DNA from: Firmicutes bacterium AM55-24TS
GTDB taxonomy: Bacteria > Bacillota > Clostridia > UBA1381
Assembly: GCA_003460745.1 (NCBI GenBank)
Contig: QTVU01000092.1
Span: forward strand, 1 to 5,389
Direction of reading: 5' to 3'
DNA length: 5,389 nucleotides
Shown piece after piece: positions 1-4,654 of this stretch (position 1 is its first letter; every line of letters begins with the position of its first letter). Below the pieces are notes generated by a model. It worked only from the letters and a program-made list of their open reading frames with translations, was not told the DNA's origin and made no database searches. The position numbers were made by a program, and so were the translations under genes.

Positions 1-103
1 TTGCGTTATCAATGATTGCTGTTAATTCTGAAGAATCCATATCCACTCCATGTAAATAATCATAATACAATTTTTTAGGGGTTTTAGCAAATTCATATAT
101 TGT
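1..103 (-). CDS. Open -1 frame at the left edge: continuation of the preceding ORF or start of a new gene (partial)
   Basis: The -1 frame relative to the 139-codon ORF is closed by TGA at 106-104 and then open to base 1. It reads EFAKTPKKLYYDYLHG and then VDMDSSELTAIIDNA, which looks more protein-like than the overlapping zero-frame tail. Two readings are possible. It may be the real C-terminal part of the upstream protein after a frame change. Or a new gene may start at ATG 40-38, which has GGAG at 49-46 with 5-base spacing and would overlap the upstream ORF by 19 bases, similar to other overlaps in this operon. The gene is cut by the window edge. Confidence 0.4.
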
Positions 104-441
104 TCAGACAAAATAACATTTTTATCAAAATATCGAGTATATAGGTTATTAATTTTTTGACGTATGATAGATTGCCAGTCTCCATCTTTTGTCATAACTT
201 TATAATAACGATATTCAACAGATGACCATATATCAAATACTTGTCCTATCTCTGTATTTAATATATTCGGAGCAACAGAAAATGTAATATGTTTCTTGTA
301 TGTACGTCTTTTATTCTCTGAATGCCATATTGAATCACAAAAATTTGTGAAAATCTCATCTTTTTTAGAGAAATTGGCACTCTTATAATCTTCAATTATT
401 TCATAAAGATAAATATCGTCACAACTGTAAATATGAATCAC
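22..441 (-). CDS. Unrecognised protein downstream of the polymerase, probably frame-disrupted at its 3' end
   Basis: This is a 139-codon ORF starting at GTG 441, preceded by GAGG with a 3-base spacer. It overlaps the end of the polymerase ORF by 23 bases in another frame, so it is very likely translationally coupled and may work with the polymerase. No domain is recognised. The body is a mixed alpha/beta-looking, charged soluble protein with an aromatic segment around GQVFDIWSSVEYRYY (66-80) and a helical segment DWQSIIRQKINNLYTRY (88-104). There is no signal peptide or membrane span. The last 16 residues (NCIMIIYMEWIWILQN) look unlike the rest. The -1 frame over the same bases reads as a plausible helical continuation (TPKKLYYDYLHGVD) and stays open to the window edge. 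The true C-terminus may therefore lie outside the window, reached through an indel or a frameshift at 70-76. Confidence 0.62.
   Translation of the reverse strand: MIHIYSCDDIYLYEIIEDYKSANFSKKDEIFTNFCDSIWHSENKRRTYKKHITFSVAPNILNTEIGQVFDIWSSVEYRYYKVMTKDGDWQSIIRQKINNLYTRYFDKNVILSEQYMNLLKPLKNCIMIIYMEWIWILQN
70..76 (-). other. A-AAA-AAT heptamer, candidate -1 slip site
   Basis: In the frame of the 139-codon ORF the codons read CTA AAA AAT, giving a heptamer of the form X-XXY-YYZ. A -1 slip here joins directly to the open frame that continues to the window edge. The only downstream structure visible before the edge is a weak ATTC/GAAT stem, so a stimulator is not evident. The six-base homopolymer is also a common place for sequencing indels. 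Confidence 0.35.
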
Positions 442-2566
442 CTACCTCAAATTCATAATACTTACCAAGGTATTCATATGCACCGTCCGTATAATATGGA
501 ACTTCACGGATAGAGATATTTTTCTTTGGATTAGTATTATTTTTCAAATTTTCAATAATATATTCTCCGTAAGCAGACCACGCAAATGATTTACTGATTG
601 AAAAAGAATTGTATGAAGTTTTTATAACATAATTTGCAATTGTCTCTTCATCAATACCAAGTTCTTTTGATAAACTGTCTTTAAAACTATCAATAACTGA
701 ATTCAAATCGAAATCTTCATTTTTCAAATTCATATGTCTACGCATTGTCTCGGCATATTCATTAATGTATTTACGGCATATCTTTATTACTTTTTTATCA
801 GATAAATCAATATCATTATTAACAATTAAGCATCGAGTATCAACTAAGTCTGACAAACAATTATCCCATAGAATATTGTGTTTTTCCCAACTACATATGT
901 AATCACATAATTCATTCATAGGGGAAGGGGAATGATATGCGTTTAAAGGGAGCTTATCTTCGGGTGCTTTATTTTTATTCTTTTCGACTATAGAGAAGTA
1001 GGTTTTTAATTTTTTAGGATAATTATATAATAGGAAATAGGGAAGTTGTTTTAAATATTTACGAAGACCTTTATTCATATGCCAACGAAAACCAGTTTTT
1101 AGAAAATCAATTTCTTTGCCTTGGAAAATTCGTAATAAAGAACAATAATCTGAATATAATTGCTTAACTTCATCATTGGTAGTGTATTTATTCTCAATGC
1201 CGGTAACAACATTTGTAATTTCACCTATACGATTATCACGTGTCATTACCTCATATTCAATAAGATTCTCTTTTGTATATGGCTTTGATTTTGCCGTAAT
1301 TTTATCTTCAATATCTAAAATAATCAACTTATCAATTTTAGAATTTATGATAATAGGGTCATTACATAGTAAGAAAATATCTCCGTCAAAGTCAGCCCCG
1401 CCTTGTTGAGGTGCTGAAATATCATACATATTAAACATTACAACATCCTGATCTTGAAAATGTCTAAACCATTTGTTGATAATATCATTACGAACAATTT
1501 TTATCTTATTAACTTCAGAAGGGTCTACCAATGGAGAACGAAATGACACACAATCACCTTGTTCAAAATTGGCGCTATAAAATTCTCTTTCGTTTAAACA
1601 ACCAACCGGTGTTAATCCTGCTGCATATTGTAAATATCCAATCATATCTCCGACGCCAGTATGATAAAATCCTGAACAATATATTTTCCCGACCTTTGCC
1701 TCATCAATAGCTTTTTTTAATTTTCTGTAAATGAACTGTTTGATAGCTGGATCTTTTAACATAACATCGTTGATTAATGCAGCCTCAAGATACTTACTGT
1801 CGGGTTCATAATTTTCAGTATCGTTTACACCCATAAATTTATAGGTATAAAATTTATCACCTTTAATAATTTTCTCGAATAAAGATGTAGTGTATTGGGC
1901 TATTTCAATTATTTTACCCTTATTATCACCGTCTAAAATATCATATTCTTTTTTATTTTTGTTTTCATAAGCCTCAATATATTTAGGATTCCATAAATCT
2001 AAGCATTGAAGATATTGAAAATTCATTCTGGTATATTTATTTAAGTGTTTAACATGATGACTATATTTACTTATTCCAAGTTTAAAATGGTATTTGGTTA
2101 TTGTTTGCATATAATTTTCCCATGCTTCATTACCATATTTAGATTTGAAAATTTTGTGACCTTTAAACATAGAAATATTCCAAATACAATCTATATCCTC
2201 AATATTATGTTTGCGACCATAAATATCAGTAATAAACTCATATCCCCATTCTTTCAAAATTTCACGGAATGGCACATATACAGAATAACCTTTTATGAAA
2301 GGCAATCTCACTTGAGTTCCTATGACATTATAATCTAAATTCAACTGTTTGCTTATCTCTTGTGTAAATTCTAATTCGTGACAACCACATCCATCGAAAG
2401 GGGATAGATTAATATCTCTATAACCTTCTTCTATTTCACGAGAAATATAAGATTTTGTTTCGCCGGTAGTTTTATCCATAAACTCTTTCTTTTTTTCTAC
2501 AACATATTTGATTAATTGGTTAGAAAGAGTTTTTTCGTATTCACCAATTATCACGATATTAGGCAT
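419..2566 (-). CDS. Eukaryotic-RdRP/YonO-like single-chain RNA polymerase, catalytic large part
   Basis: This 715-residue protein carries the catalytic core of an RNA polymerase of the eukaryotic RdRP (QDE-1/RDR) and phage YonO class, which builds RNA with two double-psi beta-barrels in one chain. Seen in order: SPFDGCG (55-61) and QVRLPFIKGYSV (85-96, K92), matching the 'DG.G.iS ... fQiR..g.KG' region of the first barrel; SMFKGHKIF (132-140); MNFQYLQCL (181-189); GKIYCSGFYHTGVGD (293-307); SFRSPLVDPSEVNKIKIV (341-358), like the RdRP 'RnPclhPGDir' block; GGADFDGD (389-396, genomic 1379-1393 for DFDGD), the metal-binding motif; EIDFLKTG (485-492), like 'avDfpKTG'; and SFAWSAYGEYI (660-670) near the C-terminus. 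The three catalytic aspartates are intact. The ATG start at 2566 has GAAGG three bases upstream and lies inside the 3' end of the preceding ORF, which carries the missing N-terminal RdRP block. The class is well supported. Whether the template is DNA (as shown for YonO) or RNA cannot be read from sequence. Confidence 0.88.
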   Translation of the reverse strand: MPNIVIIGEYEKTLSNQLIKYVVEKKKEFMDKTTGETKSYISREIEEGYRDINLSPFDGCGCHELEFTQEISKQLNLDYNVIGTQVRLPFIKGYSVYVPFREILKEWGYEFITDIYGRKHNIEDIDCIWNISMFKGHKIFKSKYGNEAWENYMQTITKYHFKLGISKYSHHVKHLNKYTRMNFQYLQCLDLWNPKYIEAYENKNKKEYDILDGDNKGKIIEIAQYTTSLFEKIIKGDKFYTYKFMGVNDTENYEPDSKYLEAALINDVMLKDPAIKQFIYRKLKKAIDEAKVGKIYCSGFYHTGVGDMIGYLQYAAGLTPVGCLNEREFYSANFEQGDCVSFRSPLVDPSEVNKIKIVRNDIINKWFRHFQDQDVVMFNMYDISAPQQGGADFDGDIFLLCNDPIIINSKIDKLIILDIEDKITAKSKPYTKENLIEYEVMTRDNRIGEITNVVTGIENKYTTNDEVKQLYSDYCSLLRIFQGKEIDFLKTGFRWHMNKGLRKYLKQLPYFLLYNYPKKLKTYFSIVEKNKNKAPEDKLPLNAYHSPSPMNELCDYICSWEKHNILWDNCLSDLVDTRCLIVNNDIDLSDKKVIKICRKYINEYAETMRRHMNLKNEDFDLNSVIDSFKDSLSKELGIDEETIANYVIKTSYNSFSISKSFAWSAYGEYIIENLKNNTNPKKNISIREVPYYTDGAYEYLGKYYEFEVGDSYLQL

Positions 2567-2576
2567 ATACCTTCAA
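2551..2576 (-). promoter_or_regulatory. Out-of-frame junction within the polymerase, coupling or recoding site
   Basis: On the minus strand the -1 frame is closed by TGA at 2575-2573 and the upstream frame by TGA at 2553-2551, so any change of frame must fall in this short interval. It holds GAAGG (2574-2570), a 3-base spacer and ATG (2566-2564). No canonical X-XXY-YYZ slippery heptamer is present in the upstream frame (codons GAA GGT ATA TGC CTA ATA TCG TGA). Termination-coupled initiation is therefore the simplest reading, with an indel as the alternative. Confidence 0.5.
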
Positions 2577-2841
2577 TAAGAGTGCAAGAACTAAACGGGA
2601 GACATCTTTGAGCTTCATACTTTGAAATGACGCATTCGTCAATAGGAATGTCCATTTGAGTAATTAGATATAACTCTTCAAAAATTTCATCACAAACAAA
2701 AGCTGTAATTCCATCTTTTCCTTGAGAAGCCGATTTACCAAAACGATTATAGTGAATTCCATTAAGATAAAACCCTTCATCTAAGATTCTTTTTAATTCT
2801 TTTTCTGTTTTAGGATTCTTTTTGGCTACAATTAATACCAT
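2551..2841 (-). CDS. N-terminal part of the RdRP/YonO-like polymerase on a separate ORF
   Basis: This 96-codon ORF looks like the N-terminal segment of the polymerase encoded just downstream. Residues 33-44 (RFGKSASQGKDG) and 72-85 (ISKYEAQRCLPFSS) recall the eukaryotic RdRP blocks 'f.aFS.SQlRd.s' and 'vaKyaARlGq.FSst', with similar spacing. In eukaryotic RdRPs these directly precede the first catalytic barrel, which is where the downstream ORF begins. The ORF ends in TGA at 2551-2553, 16 bases after the next ORF starts in the -1 frame. The ATG at 2841 is the first standard start but has no SD. Coding-like sequence continues upstream in frame to 2898, where an AAGGTG SD faces an ATA codon, so the real protein is probably 115 residues. 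It may be a separate small subunit, the 5' half of a recoded gene, or the product of an indel. The family assignment is by motif memory, not by search. Confidence 0.72.
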   Translation of the reverse strand: MVLIVAKKNPKTEKELKRILDEGFYLNGIHYNRFGKSASQGKDGITAFVCDEIFEELYLITQMDIPIDECVISKYEAQRCLPFSSCTLIEGICLIS

Positions 2842-2898
2842 TTCGGATATATGAGACGAAGTATATCCTCGTAATCTTTTTATTTGGTCAAATATTAT
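2842..2898 (-). other. Probable 5' extension of the polymerase N-terminal ORF from an ATA codon
   Basis: The frame of the polymerase N-terminal ORF stays open upstream of ATG 2841 to a TGA at 2923-2925. From 2898 it adds 19 codons beginning IIFDQIKRLRGY, which look like ordinary protein. There is no ATG, GTG or TTG in this stretch. An AAGGTG SD lies at 2904-2909, five bases from an ATA at 2896-2898. That ATA overlaps the stop of the upstream 44-codon ORF as ATAA. In compact operons this junction is usually ATGA, so one G-to-A change at 2896 would turn ATGA into ATAA, keeping the stop but losing the start. Either AUA is used as a weak start or expression of this subunit is reduced. Confidence 0.5.
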
Positions 2899-3029
2899 TG
2901 AATCACCTTGTTTATAAGATATTCATTTGACATAGCGTCGTTTTTATCAATTTTAACATCATATTCTTGTTTAATAATCTCCCTTATAGGAAGTTTCATC
3001 ATTGTGTATTGAATCTTAGTTATAACCAA
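2895..3029 (-). CDS. Small unrecognised protein upstream of the polymerase, 44 residues
   Basis: This small ORF starts at TTG 3029, preceded by AAAGG (3040-3036) with 6-base spacing. An internal ATG-ATG pair at 3002-2997 gives an alternative 35-residue start, but without a clear SD. The product (MVITKIQYTMMKLPIREIIK at its N-terminus) is lysine-rich, probably mostly helical, with no membrane span or known motif. It ends in TAA at 2897-2895, overlapping the probable ATA start of the polymerase N-terminal ORF by four bases. That is the classic layout of a translationally coupled operon. The good SD and tight junction support a real gene. Its function is unknown; it may help set translation of the polymerase. 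Confidence 0.5.
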   Translation of the reverse strand: MVITKIQYTMMKLPIREIIKQEYDVKIDKNDAMSNEYLINKVIQ

Positions 3030-3046
3030 TCATCACCTTTCGTATA

Positions 3047-3241
3047 TTATGATTCTTTATTTTTGTGATTTCTAATTACAGAAGTTTGCTTTTCGCAACT
3101 CCTATTAAAACTTTCGTCTGCTCTTATTCTGTCAGCTATATCTGATATACTATGAAACATTCGTGTATTTGTTTCAAAATCTGACGAATAAATTTTTCCT
3201 GCAAATTCCGAATAATCGGGTATGTATCTATCTGTTATCAT
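3047..3241 (-). CDS. Small hypothetical protein, 64 residues
   Basis: This 64-codon ORF starts at ATG 3241; TAA at 3247-3245 closes the frame upstream, so the start cannot move out. The nearest SD-like sequence (AAAGG, 3262-3258) is 16 bases away, which is long. The product is polar and charged (IYSSDFETNTRMFHSISDIA in the middle, KNKES at the end) with no membrane segment or recognised domain. It ends 6 bases before the SD of the 44-codon gene, so it fits the polymerase operon. The amino-acid composition is plausible for a soluble protein. Function unknown. Confidence 0.5.
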   Translation of the reverse strand: MITDRYIPDYSEFAGKIYSSDFETNTRMFHSISDIADRIRADESFNRSCEKQTSVIRNHKNKES

Positions 3242-3253
3242 GTGTTATTTATA

Positions 3254-3268
3254 TTTTCCTTTCTTAAT
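3254..3268 (-). repeat. Leader repeat copy 1 (ATTAAGAAAGGAAAA), SD-containing
   Basis: This is identical over 15 bases to 4655-4669. It contains AAAGGA and precedes the 64-codon ORF, though at a long 16-base distance from its ATG. Confidence 0.45.
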
Positions 3269-3345
3269 TACATAATTTCTTGATTTTTACTTAGACAAAT
3301 GATATAATAATCATTGTCCAGATATTTTATGTTATTATTTGCCAT
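3268..3345 (-). CDS. Possible 25-residue peptide
   Basis: A short ORF starts at ATG 3345 right behind AGGAGG (3-base spacer) and reads MANNNIKYLDNDYYIICLSK, then five more residues to TAA at 3270-3268. The alternating hydrophobic pattern looks like a short beta-hairpin, and small peptides of this kind occur in phage and plasmid operons. Against it: its SD is the complement of the anti-SD arm of the plus-strand hairpin, and the plus-strand promoter lies inside the ORF, so the pattern may be accidental. Confidence 0.33.
   Translation of the reverse strand: MANNNIKYLDNDYYIICLSKNQEIM
3280..3308 (+). promoter_or_regulatory. Sigma-A-type promoter for the plus-strand membrane-protein gene
   Basis: TTGATT (3280-3285) is followed after exactly 17 bases by a perfect TATAAT (3303-3308). 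Transcription would start near 3315, giving about 60 bases of 5' leader before ATG 3376. The leader includes both arms of the SD-locking hairpin. This is the clearest promoter in the window. Confidence 0.7.
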
Positions 3346-3347
3346 AT

Positions 3348-3370
3348 TCCTCCTGCCGGATAAAGGAGGA
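3348..3370 (+). promoter_or_regulatory. SD-sequestering hairpin in the leader of the 70-codon gene
   Basis: TTCCTCCT-type arm 3348-3354 pairs fully with AGGAGGA 3364-3370 (seven pairs, five of them around GGAGG), with a 9-base loop; a U-G pair at 3347/3371 can extend it. The strong SD (AAGGAGG, six bases before ATG 3376) is entirely inside the stem, so the folded leader would block ribosome binding. Opening by a protein, an RNA or transcription-coupled folding would switch translation on. The same inverted repeat also gives an SD on the minus strand, so part of the symmetry could come from two divergent SDs. Confidence 0.55.
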
Positions 3371-3375
3371 GCTTA

Positions 3376-3588
3376 ATGACGATATGTCGAGACATATTAT
3401 ATTTAATATTGCAAATCCTAAGATTTGCTAACAATCATATTTATATAACATTGTTAATTTTATGTGTGTTTACAATATTTTTAATTGTTTGCAAAGTTCA
3501 TCACAGAAATAACATAGACGGGACTTGCAATATCGAATATAATCACGGTGACATTCACTTTTCTTTTAAGTATAAGTGTCGTCACTAA
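3376..3588 (+). CDS. Small single-pass membrane protein, 70 residues, divergently encoded
   Basis: This is the only well-supported plus-strand gene. It has a promoter with 17-base spacing, the strong SD AAGGAGG six bases before ATG 3376, and a terminator starting 7 bases after its stop. The protein has a hydrophobic N-terminal stretch (RDILYLILQIL, 5-15), a clear membrane span (about 22-39, IYITLLILCVFTIFLIVC), then a short polar tail rich in His, Asn and Lys. It has five cysteines (4, 30, 39, 51, 68). Such proteins sit in the cytoplasmic membrane. Its size, membrane span, locked SD and structured 5' coding region recall small membrane toxins whose mRNA represses itself, but no known toxin family is recognised and a regulatory or immunity role is equally open. 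It interrupts a run of minus-strand genes, so it is an independent unit. Confidence 0.68.
   Translation: MTICRDILYLILQILRFANNHIYITLLILCVFTIFLIVCKVHHRNNIDGTCNIEYNHGDIHFSFKYKCRH
3382..3397. repeat. Palindrome ATATGTC-GA-GACATAT inside the 5' coding region
   Basis: These are perfect 7-base arms around a 2-base centre, starting six bases after the ATG of the 70-codon gene. As DNA it has the form of a dimeric repressor operator; as RNA it gives a 6-bp stem with a CGAG loop next to the SD hairpin. Function is inferred only. Confidence 0.5.
3411..3428. repeat. Inverted repeat GCAAATC-CTAA-GATTTGC inside the 70-codon gene
   Basis: Seven perfect base pairs with a 4-base loop, 13 bases after the previous palindrome. 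It adds a third consecutive stem to the start of this mRNA. It may be an RNA structure or a protein site; the coding sequence runs through it as Q-I-L-R-F-A. Confidence 0.5.
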
Positions 3589-3594
3589 GAAGGG

Positions 3595-3625
3595 AGTCTC
3601 CGTATTTTTACGGAGGCTTTCTTTG
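3595..3625 (+). terminator. Intrinsic terminator of the 70-codon membrane-protein gene
   Basis: A 10-pair stem (3595-3604 with 3609-3618, one G-U pair) closes on a TTTT loop and is followed by TTCTTT. It begins 7 bases after the stop codon of the plus-strand gene. On the minus strand the stem is followed by a C-rich, not T-rich, stretch, so it should stop rightward transcription only. Confidence 0.8.
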
Positions 3626-3721
3626 GTTGTTGGGATAGGGAATAGAGGAGACATTTATATATTCTCCTTGCATTTTGAAAAAGAACGAAATTAATGTATT
3701 GTGTTCATTTATGTTACACAT
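3608..3721 (-). CDS. Possible 37-residue peptide
   Basis: A minus-strand ORF starts at ATG 3721 with AAAGG five bases upstream and ends at TAA 3610-3608, inside the terminator stem of the plus-strand gene. The product begins MCNINEHNTLISFFFKMQGE and ends proline-rich, with no recognised motif. A usable SD supports it, but length and overlap with the terminator argue for caution. A second SD (AAGGAG) inside it precedes an ATG at 3654 in another frame. Confidence 0.25.
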   Translation of the reverse strand: MCNINEHNTLISFFFKMQGEYINVSSIPYPNNQRKPP

Positions 3722-3768
3722 CGCCGCCTTTCTAAAATTTTTAATGTTGTCGTTATCTACTAAGAAAA

Positions 3769-4338
3769 TTAATCATTTATACATTCTCTTAATCCTTCTA
3801 CTACACGTTGCCAATATCTTTCCCATTCTAAATCGACAGCAATAGTAAGATTTCGAGGAGTATGAGATTCTTTCTTTTGTAAATCTAAAATCAATCTTGC
3901 AATATCTACACTTGAATATTCTCTGTTTAGCAGAAAACTTTTTAGGTTACTTATTTTTATCCAAGCCTCACTCCGTAAAACAATAGAAGACCAATTATCA
4001 TCATACACAAACTTTTCCCCACTTGGTGTTTGATTGAAATATTTCTTTAGATAATAAGCAACTGGTTTGCCCAAATCATTTGTGGGTGGTTGCCACATTG
4101 GTGAAAAATAATCTGTATGTTTTACATATACATCATTCTCCTTTAGGAAAAGAGATGATTTATTTTTCTTGGGAATGTAATCTACACTACATAATTGTTT
4201 AATTCCTTTGAGTTCCTTGGGCTTGGTTAATTTTGATTCTCCAAAACGTCTAAACTGAATAACTGAATAATCTATATATGAAGCCAACAACAGGCTATAA
4301 ACTTTATCAGGGTCTGTACAAGTCCAACCTATTGGCAT
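3769..4338 (-). CDS. Unrecognised soluble protein, 189 residues
   Basis: This ORF starts at ATG 4338 and ends at 3769. The protein is soluble, rich in Trp, Tyr and Lys, with no signal peptide or membrane segment. The N-terminal half has a basic patch (KLTKPKELKGIKQ, 36-48). The C-terminal third looks helical (VDIARLILDLQKK, 144-156; VDLEWERYWQRVVEGLREC, 168-186). No family is recognised. The start has only a weak GGA about nine bases upstream. The reading frame is shared with the preceding 96-codon gene, separated by one TAA and seven sense codons, so it is likely translated by reinitiation, or the two were once one gene. Function unknown. Confidence 0.68.
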   Translation of the reverse strand: MPIGWTCTDPDKVYSLLLASYIDYSVIQFRRFGESKLTKPKELKGIKQLCSVDYIPKKNKSSLFLKENDVYVKHTDYFSPMWQPPTNDLGKPVAYYLKKYFNQTPSGEKFVYDDNWSSIVLRSEAWIKISNLKSFLLNREYSSVDIARLILDLQKKESHTPRNLTIAVDLEWERYWQRVVEGLRECIND

Positions 4339-4359
4339 TATAAGTTGTCCATGATAATC

Positions 4360-4650
4360 TTAATAATCTGCATATTCATAATACACACCATCACTTTCGT
4401 CTTTTGATATTCTCACATATATACAACCGGATGGAGTTATGTGTTTGTAAATCTCTCTGTGTCTATAGTCATATCCGATAAAATCTCCCGTTTTAATATA
4501 ATCTATATATTTCATATACGACATATCTGTATCTCGTTCTATTGAAACAACTGATTTATCATTAAAACAGGGGATGGGAAGATCATCTTTTGTATTTGCG
4601 TAAAGTCTCATGATTGTATCATCTGAAAATGTCACTTTGTATCTATTCAT
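4360..4650 (-). CDS. Unrecognised small beta-rich protein, 96 residues
   Basis: This ORF starts at ATG 4650 with AAAGGA at good spacing (8 bases), inside a leader repeated elsewhere in the window. The protein looks beta-rich and acidic (NRYKVTFSDDTIMRLYA at 2-18; GDFIGYDYRHREIYKH at 55-70; GCIYVRISKD at 75-84). It has no membrane segment, catalytic motif or recognised domain; small beta-rich proteins of this kind are common in phage and plasmid early regions. It is 50 bases downstream of the HTH gene and probably in the same operon. It ends at TAA 4362-4360 in the same frame as the next gene. Confidence 0.65.
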   Translation of the reverse strand: MNRYKVTFSDDTIMRLYANTKDDLPIPCFNDKSVVSIERDTDMSYMKYIDYIKTGDFIGYDYRHREIYKHITPSGCIYVRISKDESDGVYYEYADY

Positions 4651-4654
4651 TTAG

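Larger units (their letters stand above)
3589..3768. other. Mostly non-coding gap between convergent gene ends
   Basis: This 180-base stretch separates the end of the plus-strand gene from the end of the minus-strand 189-codon gene. Apart from the plus-strand terminator and a doubtful 37-codon ORF, I see no structured RNA, repeat or strong promoter. No terminator facing the minus-strand genes was found, so leftward transcription may continue through it. Confidence 0.5.

Noticed and set aside
1176..1409. Plus-strand 77-codon ORF
   Set aside because: It lies wholly opposite the catalytic core of the polymerase, including the DFDGD codons, has no SD, and is a shadow of that frame.
2045..2338. 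Plus-strand 97-codon ORF
   Set aside because: Antisense to the polymerase N-terminal barrel region, Phe/Ile-rich low-complexity product and no convincing SD.
419..2566. Polymerase as a viral RNA-virus RdRP or reverse transcriptase
   Set aside because: Those use GDD or YxDD palm motifs; here the motif is DFDGD in a double-psi barrel context, which belongs to the cellular RdRP/RNA polymerase class.
3394..3403. TATAAT on the minus strand as a promoter for the small ORFs
   Set aside because: No TTGACA-like element at 16-18 bases and no extended -10; in 30% GC DNA such hexamers are common by chance.
3481..3654. Minus-strand 57-codon ORF with SD AAGGAG starting at ATG 3654
   Set aside because: It runs antisense through the better supported plus-strand gene and its terminator, and the product looks like a shadow translation. 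Kept only as part of an antisense-transcription finding.
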